A stretch of DNA of 64,000 nucleotides from Dyella flagellata (GTDB lineage Bacteria > Pseudomonadota > Gammaproteobacteria > Xanthomonadales > Rhodanobacteraceae), in NCBI RefSeq assembly GCF_030160275.1, contig NZ_BSOA01000003.1, positions 124,001-188,000 on the forward strand, read 5' to 3'. The position numbers and the translations under genes were made by a program. Every line of letters starts with the position of its first letter. Within the stretch, counting starts at the first letter, position 1. This document shows, piece after piece, positions 57,894 to 64,000 of this stretch. A model generated the notes under the pieces. The model had not been told where the DNA came from, searched no databases, and was given only the letters and a program-made list of their open reading frames with translations.

Positions 57894-58672
57894 ATGCGCT
57901 GGCGATCCAGATAGAAGGCATCGGCGTATGGTCGCCACAACTGGCCGGCTTCCATGCCTTGCAGGACCTGCTTGCCGGCGAAATGCCCGCGACGGGGGCT
58001 GCGCGCCCGCCTGCATCGGCCTTGTCGCCCATTGAGCGGCGGCGCGCTCCGCAAAGCGTGCTCGTAGCCATCGAAGCGGCCTCGCAAGCCGTGGCGATGA
58101 GTGGACGGGCCGCCAGCAGCCTGGCTTGCGTGTTCGCCTCGGCCTATGGCGACCAGGTCACCACCGATTACATGTGCAGCGTGCTTGCACGCACGCCCAC
58201 CGAGCTTTCACCCACGCGCTTCCACAATTCCGTGCATAACGCGGCGGCCGGCTATTGGACCATCGCCGCCGATTGCCATGCGCCGTCCAGCGCCACCTGT
58301 GCTGGCAGCGCCAGTTTCGGTGCCGGCCTGCTGGAAGCTGCCGTGCTCGCTTGCGCGGATAACCGGCCAGTGCTGCTGGTCTGCAGCGACGATGTCGGCG
58401 TCGGTCCACTCGGCGAGCTGATCGGCGGCACGCAGGTCTTCGGCTGCGCACTGGTGCTGTCGCCTGGCAAGGATGCGGGTCATCGACTGCGTCTTGCCCT
58501 GACGGCATCCGCACCCCGCCATCCGCCGCTGCCCACCGAATGCCTGGCATGGATGCACGACAACGCTTCCGCGGCGGCATTGCCGCTGCTGGCCATGTTG
58601 GCGACCGGACGCGGCGACTGCGTGCTGGCGGCTTCGGAGCAACTCGGCTTGCATGTACAAAGGGAGATGTAG
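57890..58672 (+). CDS. Beta-ketoacyl-synthase-like partner (chain-length-factor type)
   Basis: The protein is 260 aa with only the N-terminal half of a ketosynthase fold (RFHNSVHNAAAGYWTIAADCHAPSSATCAGSASFGAGLLEAAV). The nucleophilic-elbow region keeps a Cys-Ala-Gly-Ser arrangement but lacks the downstream HGT/GHS histidines. It matches the KS-like PF13723-type proteins of aryl-polyene clusters, which act beside a true KS. It overlaps the KS gene by 4 bp. Confidence 0.8.
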   Translation: MNALAIQIEGIGVWSPQLAGFHALQDLLAGEMPATGAARPPASALSPIERRRAPQSVLVAIEAASQAVAMSGRAASSLACVFASAYGDQVTTDYMCSVLARTPTELSPTRFHNSVHNAAAGYWTIAADCHAPSSATCAGSASFGAGLLEAAVLACADNRPVLLVCSDDVGVGPLGELIGGTQVFGCALVLSPGKDAGHRLRLALTASAPRHPPLPTECLAWMHDNASAAALPLLAMLATGRGDCVLAASEQLGLHVQREM

Positions 58673-58674
58673 GT

Positions 58675-59439
58675 GTGAACGGTGTATTGCGTTGGTGCGT
58701 GCTGGTTCCCTGCCTCAACGAGGAGAAGGCGATCGGCAAGGTGGTGAAATCTGCCCTGCGCTTGGGCGTGCCGGTCATCGTCATCGACGATGGCTCCGAC
58801 GATCGCACCGTGGAGATCGTCAGCGCACTGCCCGTTACGCTGCTGCGTCATGATCATCGGCAGGGCAAGGGCGAGGCCTTGCGCACCGGCTTTCGTGCAG
58901 CATTGCGGCAAGGTTTTGACGCCGTGGTCACGATGGATGGCGACGGTCAGCACCTGGCCGAAGATATCCCGCGCCTGGTCGACGTGGGCAAGCGCTTTCC
59001 CGATCACATCGTGATCGGTGCGCGCCTATTGCAACGTGAGCAGCAACCGAAGGCACGCCGCCGTGCGAACGCCTTCGCGGATTGGGGCATTTCGTGGGCC
59101 TGCGCACAACCGATAGCCGACACGCAAAGCGGGCAGCGCTGGTATCCACGCAGCGCGCTGGAGCTGGTGGAGCTGGATGCCCAGAATTTCGTCTTTGAAG
59201 CCGCCGTGTTGATTGCCGCCTCACGCCAAAAGGGGCTGGGCATCGTCTCGGTGCCGATCGCCTCGCGTTACGAAGGTTCGTTCCGCCTTAGCCACTTCAA
59301 CCCGCTGCGCGACTTCATGCGGATTGCCCTATACACCACCGGCCAGGTTTTCCGTTACGGCCAAATCCGGGCGAGCTACAGCCGCTCCAGGGCAGCACCG
59401 CTGATCGTCGATGACACGTACTCGCATCGTGTGGTGTAG
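58675..59439 (+). CDS. Family 2 glycosyltransferase (dolichol-P-mannose synthase-like)
   Basis: The protein is about 254 aa with a GT-A fold. It shows VLVPCLNEEKAIGKVV, VIVIDDGSDDRTVEIV, GKGEALRTGFRAAL, the metal-binding VTMDGDGQHLAED, and a DTQSGQRWYPRSALE acceptor region. It begins at GTG 58675 with a GGGAG site, 2 bp after the KS-like gene. In xanthomonadin loci glycosyltransferases are thought to attach the polyene to its lipid/sugar anchor. Confidence 0.85.
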   Translation: MNGVLRWCVLVPCLNEEKAIGKVVKSALRLGVPVIVIDDGSDDRTVEIVSALPVTLLRHDHRQGKGEALRTGFRAALRQGFDAVVTMDGDGQHLAEDIPRLVDVGKRFPDHIVIGARLLQREQQPKARRRANAFADWGISWACAQPIADTQSGQRWYPRSALELVELDAQNFVFEAAVLIAASRQKGLGIVSVPIASRYEGSFRLSHFNPLRDFMRIALYTTGQVFRYGQIRASYSRSRAAPLIVDDTYSHRVV

Positions 59440-59443
59440 GTGA

Positions 59444-59875
59444 CTACAACCCAGTGGCATACATCACTGTCACGCGACCCGAAGCGAGCAACTGACCTTG
59501 CTGTTCGACCTCGAACCGGTATTGCGCTCCCAGTTCATCCGCCGCGAGCCGATGCGCGTGGATGTCCAAGCGCCCGTCCGATAGGTCGACGTATTCGACC
59601 GCCAGCCGCACATCACGCAGGCTGACCAGCCGGCCCTCGCGTCCACCTGTTTCACCGAGCAACGCGCCATGCACAGCGGTGGCTTGTGCGCCATATTCGG
59701 CAAGATGCACAGCATGCAAGCCCGTGGAACTACGCAAGGGATGTTCGTCCAGTGCATGTCGCTCAGCTACCGCATGAATGGCCGTGGCGCTCCAATCCAC
59801 CACGGTATCGATCAATGCCATGGCACCGGCATGCGGAATCCGTGCTGCCCACGCTTCTTGCCGCAGCATGCTCAT
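59444..59875 (-). CDS. Hotdog-fold 3-hydroxyacyl-ACP dehydratase (ApeP-like)
   Basis: The protein is 143 aa with a single hotdog domain, recognised by IPHAGAMALIDTVVDW near the start, HALDEHPLRSS, and LHAVHLAEYGAQATAVHGALL. This matches the FabA/FabZ-like dehydratases of aryl-polyene clusters that install the conjugated double bonds. It is the last gene of the minus-strand operon, overlapping the acyltransferase by 4 bp. Confidence 0.82.
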   Translation of the reverse strand: MSMLRQEAWAARIPHAGAMALIDTVVDWSATAIHAVAERHALDEHPLRSSTGLHAVHLAEYGAQATAVHGALLGETGGREGRLVSLRDVRLAVEYVDLSDGRLDIHAHRLAADELGAQYRFEVEQQGQLLASGRVTVMYATGL

Positions 59876-60816
59876 GCCTCGCGCACAGCACGCGTAGGGA
59901 CCGCTTGCGCCAGCAAGCTGTCCTGTTGCCAGAAGTCGTAGAAGTTGAACCAGTTATACGGCTCCAGGCGGGCATAGTGCTCCAGGCGCTGTGCGTAATG
60001 GCGCAAAATCTCGTCCAGCGCCTGATGGCGCGTCGCGCGAGGAATCTCCACCCGCTCCATGAAAAGCTCGAAATTGAGCGCGTAACGACGTCCGCCTCGG
60101 TACAAGCCGAAACACAGCATCACCGGCACTTGCAGCGTACTGGCCAACAACCACGGACCGATCGGAAACGGCGCTGGTTCGCCAAGAAAGTCCACGCGTC
60201 GCAGCGTTTCGTGCGCTCGGCCACGATCAGCGAGCAAGGCCACCATCCCACCGGCGCGGCAGGTTTCGGCCATCGCCAGCGTAACGGCGGTGCCCCCCTG
60301 TGAAACGTCGATGACCGCCTCGCCTACTTCGGGGGCCAGGGCTTCCAGTAGCTCGGTGATGGCCGGGGTCTTCTGCTTGTCCAGCAGGACCCGCAGCGGC
60401 ACCTCGGGACTGCGCGACGCCAGCGCACGCAGCGCTTCGAAACTACCCTGGTGGGAACCGACCAGCAGCACGCCGTTGCCCTGCGCAAGGTAGTGCTTAA
60501 GCTGCTCCAGCCCGGTCACTTCGAACTCGAAGTCGCGCTCGCCATGCGCAAGCAGATAGATGCGATCGAGCATGGTGGTGGCGAAATAGTGAAGATGCTT
60601 GAACACCTGCCGGAAGCTCGCGCGGCGACCGAACAGGCGGCTCAGATATTCGCGCGAGGCACGCCGCTCGGGACCACGGCGCAGAAAGTAATACAAGCTG
60701 ATGAGATACAGGAACCGGCGCATGAAGCCATGCCCGAAACGCAGGGTTGCCGCCACTAGTACGCCAAGCCAGAAGCGACTGCCGCCTTCGCGCTGGTCCT
60801 GCCAATGGCCGCTCAC
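59872..60816 (-). CDS. LpxL/HtrB-like lipid acyltransferase
   Basis: The protein is 314 aa. A membrane-proximal N-terminus leads to the LPLAT core: VGSHQGSFEALRALASR (an HxxxxE-type motif), GMVALLADRGRAHET, and PAPFPIGPWLLASTLQVPVMLCFGLYRGG. It resembles lipid A late acyltransferases, but in this context probably acylates the pigment-lipid. It starts with GTG overlapping the upstream hotdog gene. Confidence 0.85.
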   Translation of the reverse strand: MSGHWQDQREGGSRFWLGVLVAATLRFGHGFMRRFLYLISLYYFLRRGPERRASREYLSRLFGRRASFRQVFKHLHYFATTMLDRIYLLAHGERDFEFEVTGLEQLKHYLAQGNGVLLVGSHQGSFEALRALASRSPEVPLRVLLDKQKTPAITELLEALAPEVGEAVIDVSQGGTAVTLAMAETCRAGGMVALLADRGRAHETLRRVDFLGEPAPFPIGPWLLASTLQVPVMLCFGLYRGGRRYALNFELFMERVEIPRATRHQALDEILRHYAQRLEHYARLEPYNWFNFYDFWQQDSLLAQAVPTRAVREA

Positions 60817-61166
60817 GCCGCAGCCTCGATCACGCCCCGAGCCAAGACTTGGCCGGCGCGCAGCAACTCGAATCGCAGCTGTCCGGCGCGCTCCACCAGC
60901 TCAAGCTCGGCCGTTTCGCCGGGATTGAGCGGAGCGAGGAATTTCGCTTCGCGGATACTCGCCAGGCGTTGCCCGCGCCAATCGCGCAAGGCGCGCGCCA
61001 CGTACTCGAGCAAAACCACGCCAGGTACCAGCGGGCGACCCGGGAAATGCCCGGGAAGGCAGGGGTGCTCCGGCGCTACGCAAAGCGCCATTCGATGGCT
61101 GGCTTGATGGGAAGTAGGCAGGTCCACGTTTACTAGGCCGAGGTCTGGACCGTGCCGATCATGCAC
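60813..61166 (-). CDS. Hotdog-fold dehydratase/thioesterase (ApeI-like)
   Basis: The protein is 117 aa. The FabZ-like motif HFPGRPLVPGVVLLEYVARAL is clear, with an otherwise short hotdog core (KFLAPLNPGETAELELVERAGQLRFELLRAGQVLARG). It probably serves as the second dehydratase of the polyene-chain cycle. Transcribed with the acyltransferase and downstream of the ACP gene. Confidence 0.8.
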   Translation of the reverse strand: MHDRHGPDLGLVNVDLPTSHQASHRMALCVAPEHPCLPGHFPGRPLVPGVVLLEYVARALRDWRGQRLASIREAKFLAPLNPGETAELELVERAGQLRFELLRAGQVLARGVIEAAA

Positions 61167-61206
61167 GTTTCAAATGTCAGGCGGCTTAATGAGGCTCTGG
61201 CTGAGC

Positions 61207-61274
61207 GTAGGCTGGGATGATAATCCCAGCTTTCCACACGGCGCCCCGATGCTGGGATTGCCATCCCAGCCTAC
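61207..61274. repeat. REP pair
   Basis: Units at 61207-61230 (loop GATA) and 61251-61274 (loop TGCC) lie between the ACP stop and the hotdog gene, inside the minus-strand operon. The right unit's head supplies the ACP gene's TAG stop (61271-61273). Confidence 0.9.
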
Positions 61275-61540
61275 GCTGTACGCTCGCGTTCAATATGTTC
61301 GCTAAGCGCGCGCAGGCTGCCGAAGATGCGCTGGTTGTCCGGATGGTCCGAGCGCAGCTGCATGCCGTAGCGCTTGGAAACGGCCAGGGCGATTTCCAGG
61401 GCATCGATCGAATCCAGCCCCAGCTCGCCGCCGAATAGCGGGGCTTCGGGATCGATCGCCGCAGGGTCGATCGCTTCGAGATTGAGCGCGTCCACGATCA
61501 GGGAGGCCAGTTCGTGTTCGGCGGCGGTCTGCGTGGACAT
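61271..61540 (-). CDS. Acyl carrier protein of the polyene pathway
   Basis: The protein is 89 aa with the phosphopantetheine serine S44 in GGELGLDSIDALEIALAV, acidic helices, and a C-terminal RIFGSLRALSEHIERERTA. It tethers growing polyketide-like chains for the KS and dehydratases of this locus. The 335-aa ORF that extends to 62278 runs antisense into xanB2 and is rejected. Its stop codon is formed by the adjacent REP. Confidence 0.88.
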   Translation of the reverse strand: MSTQTAAEHELASLIVDALNLEAIDPAAIDPEAPLFGGELGLDSIDALEIALAVSKRYGMQLRSDHPDNQRIFGSLRALSEHIERERTA

Positions 61541-61639
61541 GCTTGGGTTTCGATATTCCGGAGGCACGGCCCCCGGGCAAGAGAGGTGGCCGGCCAGTGT
61601 AACATAGGGGTCTTTCGACCCCGGTTGCTGCTTCCCAGC

Positions 61640-62632
61640 ATGGTTCAGGCAAGCGAAAACCTTCAGGCCCAGCCCGATCTGCCGCGTACTCCCCGCGTTA
61701 CCTATCGCATGGCGACGCCTGCGGCGGCCTTGGCCGAACCCGGCATCCTGGCCGCCTTCGGCTTCGGCGCCGGGACGGAAGACTGGGACGATCCGCGCTG
61801 GCTGCGCGTGCCCCTGGAGTGCTTCGACGCGCCCGCACCGCTGGAGGTTTGGCAAGTCGACGCCCCGGTCGTCAGTGGCCGCCAGCACAAGTTGCGCTGG
61901 TCCGCCGGTGGCGGCTGGCTGTTCGCTGCGATCGAGCTGGATGAGCGCGAGACGGGCGGCATCGAAGCGGCGGCTCGACAGGCGTATGCCGAACTGGGTC
62001 ACTTCATGCGCACGCGCAACGAGCGTCATGTGCTGCGCATCTGGAACTATATCGCGGACATCAATCTTGGCGATGGCGATGCCGAGCGTTACAAGCAGTT
62101 CTGCAATGGACGCGCGGCGGGCGTGGATGATTTCTTCGCGAACGGATTTCCAGCCGCCACCGCGATCGGCCATCACCACCGCGAGCCAGTGCTGCAGGTC
62201 TACCTGCTTGCCTGCGTGGATGAAGGAGCCGCGGTGGAAAATCCGCGCCAGGTCAGCGCGTGGCGTTATCCGCGGCAATACGGCCGCACATCGCCGGGCT
62301 TTGCGCGCGGCATGCTGATGCCCCCAAGGGATGCTCTGGCGATTTCAGGCACTGCGGCCGTTGTCGGCCACGCTTCGGCGCATGCAGGCGACCTTGAAGC
62401 GCAACTCGACGAAACCCTGCTCAATCTGCAAGCTTTGCTCGCCTCGGCGGACATGCCGGCTGGATTCGATACGCATTCGCCAATGAAGGGCTACGTACGT
62501 CATGCTGTCGACGCGGCTCGTGTACGCGAAATGCTGCAGCGGCGTTTGCCTGGCGTGCCGGTACTGCTGATGCACGGCGACGTATGCCGGCAAGAATTGC
62601 TGATAGAACTGGACGGCTGGCGGTTCAGATAA
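61640..62632 (+). CDS. xanB2: Chorismatase / hydroxybenzoate synthase (XanB2-like)
   Basis: The protein is about 330 aa of the FkbO/Hyg5/XanB2 chorismatase family. It has HVLRIWNYIADINLGDGDAERYKQFCNGRAAGVDDFF and FPAATAIGHHHREPVLQVYLLA, followed by NPRQVSAWRYPRQYGRTSPGFARG and a C-terminal IHG/MHGDVCRQELLIELDG-type motif. In Xanthomonas, XanB2 turns chorismate into 3- and 4-hydroxybenzoate, precursors for xanthomonadin and ubiquinone. It is divergent from the ACP operon. No strong ribosome site precedes ATG 61640, so the start is uncertain. Confidence 0.88.
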   Translation: MVQASENLQAQPDLPRTPRVTYRMATPAAALAEPGILAAFGFGAGTEDWDDPRWLRVPLECFDAPAPLEVWQVDAPVVSGRQHKLRWSAGGGWLFAAIELDERETGGIEAAARQAYAELGHFMRTRNERHVLRIWNYIADINLGDGDAERYKQFCNGRAAGVDDFFANGFPAATAIGHHHREPVLQVYLLACVDEGAAVENPRQVSAWRYPRQYGRTSPGFARGMLMPPRDALAISGTAAVVGHASAHAGDLEAQLDETLLNLQALLASADMPAGFDTHSPMKGYVRHAVDAARVREMLQRRLPGVPVLLMHGDVCRQELLIELDGWRFR

Positions 62633-62640
62633 CGCAGCGC

Positions 62641-62708
62641 GTAGGCTGGGATGCTAATCCCAGCGTTCCACACGGCATCCCGATGCTGGGATCGTCATCC
62701 CAGCCTAC
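62641..62708. repeat. REP pair
   Basis: Units at 62641-62664 (loop GCTA) and 62685-62708 (loop CGTC) lie between the convergent xanB2 and aldolase genes. Confidence 0.9.
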
Positions 62709-62720
62709 TCGCGGGCCAAC

Positions 62721-63854
62721 TTAAATCCGTCCCCGCGCCTGGATCGGCCAGATATCCACCAGCGTGTCGCCATCGACCAGATGGTAGAAGTTATGCAAGT
62801 TGACCGTGGGATCGCAGTGCGACGTAACGAACTCGATATGATCGCCTAGCGCTGGACGATGCGGCGTAGCGACGATCAGCTTGCCATGCTCGTCGCCGAA
62901 AAATTCATAGTGCGTCGTTCCCTGGACACCATACGCCACCTCCGGCGTGCCGCTGTCCGTAGCCAGGCTCTTGAGGCCGGCATCGACGGCGACCCACTCA
63001 TCGGCATTGACGCTGACCACCGTGCTCTGCACGAATAGCGCGGTTTCGAACGGTGCCGGATGCGAGGCGTCGCTCATCGCTCTCAAATAGTCCGAATCCA
63101 TGAACAGATAAGAGCCCGGCTGCATCTCGGTAAAGACGCCGGCGGCCGCATCGAAAGCATGCGTACCGGTGCCTACGCCGGTGACGATATTGAGCGGCAT
63201 GCCGGCCGCTTCGATTGCCGCAACAACGGCCTTTACGTCCTTGCACAGATTGGCAGCAGCCTGCTCTCGTTGCTGCGGATCATAGATATGCTGCAGATGC
63301 CCGCCATAGGCTTGCAGGCCTTGCAGCAGCAGCGAATCGCTGTCGGCGATTTGCTGCGCCAATGCTACTGCCGCCGCTGTATCGGTTACGCCGGTGCGAT
63401 GAAGACCGGCGTGGTAGTCGACCAACACCGGCAGCCGATAGCCAAGGAGCTTTGCTTGTGCTGCCAGCTCCTGGACATTGCCTGGATGATCGGCGACCAC
63501 CATCAATTGCCCGGGCCCGGCCTTGCGGCCCGATTCGATCAGTCGGCGCAGCTTGTCAGCGCCGACCACGGGTGAAGTGATCAGTACACCCGGCAGACCG
63601 GCCTCGACCATTACCTCGGCTTCGCCAAGCGTTGCGCACGAAATGCCGCGCACGCCGGCCTGGGCTTGCAGGCGGGCGATCTCGATCGATTTGTGACTCT
63701 TGGCATGAGGCCTGAGACCGATGCCATGGCTGGTTGCCAGCGCCGCCATGCGAGCGATATTGCGCTGCAAAGCAGGCAGGTCCAGCACCAGGGCGGGGGT
63801 GCTGAGCCGGTACCGGCTGCCAGGCTTCCCGATCAGAGCAAGGTTTGGGTTCAT
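62721..63854 (-). CDS. D-threonine aldolase / D-serine dehydratase-like PLP enzyme
   Basis: The protein is about 377 aa with an alanine-racemase-type barrel: STPALVLDLPALQRNIARMA, the PLP lysine in RPHAKSHKSIEIAR, VLVDYHAGLHRTGV, and NIVTGVGTGTHAFDAA. The C-terminal DSD1-like domain ends TSHCDPTVNLHNFYHLVDGDTLVDIWPI, with the His/Cys metal ligands used by metal-dependent D-threonine aldolase and D-serine dehydratase. Exact substrate not decided. ATG 63854 is preferred over the 63935 ORF start. Confidence 0.85.
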   Translation of the reverse strand: MNPNLALIGKPGSRYRLSTPALVLDLPALQRNIARMAALATSHGIGLRPHAKSHKSIEIARLQAQAGVRGISCATLGEAEVMVEAGLPGVLITSPVVGADKLRRLIESGRKAGPGQLMVVADHPGNVQELAAQAKLLGYRLPVLVDYHAGLHRTGVTDTAAAVALAQQIADSDSLLLQGLQAYGGHLQHIYDPQQREQAAANLCKDVKAVVAAIEAAGMPLNIVTGVGTGTHAFDAAAGVFTEMQPGSYLFMDSDYLRAMSDASHPAPFETALFVQSTVVSVNADEWVAVDAGLKSLATDSGTPEVAYGVQGTTHYEFFGDEHGKLIVATPHRPALGDHIEFVTSHCDPTVNLHNFYHLVDGDTLVDIWPIQARGRI

Positions 63855-64000
63855 CAGCGTAGCTATAAGGCAGGAGGTGACTTGCCTAGCATACGTGCAT
63901 GGATGGGCATCAAGTGCAACGCACGCGGACATCAACCGCCGGCGTGCGCATTGCGTGATGACGTTGCATGCCTACGTGGCGTGACAGAGATTGCGCGGAT

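Noticed and set aside
61541-62278. Long N-terminal extension of the acyl carrier protein frame
   Set aside because: The extension is antisense to the xanB2 coding sequence, and the normal ACP length is reached from ATG 61540.

Overview
The window is GC-rich, densely packed bacterial chromosome. It most resembles the Xanthomonadales (Lysobacterales), probably a Rhodanobacteraceae genus such as Dyella, Rhodanobacter or Luteibacter. The main evidence is a xanthomonadin/aryl-polyene locus with a XanB2-type chorismatase, GTAG-headed REP palindromes of the type described in Stenotrophomonas, a large TonB-dependent receptor, and UbiJ/UbiB/UbiK for aerobic quinone synthesis. The placement is inference from gene content. 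No rRNA, tRNA or CRISPR array was seen.

Layout. 1-7 kb: the end of an N-acetylglucosamine catabolic operon (nagB-II, nagA), a cupin/JmjC protein, an LtaS/MdoB-like membrane phosphotransferase and a 5'-nucleotidase-family lipoprotein. 7-10.8 kb: the threonine operon (hom, thrB, thrC), preceded by an unlisted Thr/Ile-rich leader peptide. 10.8-12.2 kb: an IS1111-group IS110 element inserted at the outer edge of a REP element. 12.3-25 kb: a TPR-sulfotransferase, a TonB-dependent receptor and a C-P lyase locus (phnGHIJKLM facing phnF, a DUF1045 gene and phnN). 25-31 kb: an MFS transporter, then a compositionally distinct three-gene operon (PLP decarboxylase, GNAT acetyltransferase, P450) and about 0.9 kb of AT-richer DNA with no convincing gene. 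31-38.5 kb: a LacI regulator, a BvgAS-like phosphorelay with a separate Hpt protein and two response regulators, an IS3 remnant and a HigBA toxin-antitoxin pair. 38.6-46 kb: two tandem tiny membrane proteins and housekeeping genes (trmL, ubiJ, ubiB, truC, arfB, an acyltransferase, a LysE exporter). 46-50 kb: the glyoxylate shunt (aceB, aceA) facing a LysR regulator. 51-56.5 kb: comM, ubiK, P-II, gpmA, a beta-solenoid-like protein and hemF. 56.7-62.6 kb: part of a xanthomonadin-type aryl-polyene locus. The window closes with a D-threonine aldolase-like gene.

Eleven REP-like elements are scattered between genes, mostly as inverted pairs at gene 3' ends. Their GTAG head often supplies a neighbour's TAG stop codon. 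The most striking observation concerns the IS1111-type element. It sits exactly at the G/TAGG of one REP, and its 3' non-coding region (the expected bridge/seek RNA locus) contains a 9-nt complement of that REP target. Joining its two ends as a circle would create a near-consensus promoter. Second in interest is the decarboxylase-acetyltransferase-P450 operon, which looks like a small uncharacterised amine-derived biosynthetic pathway.
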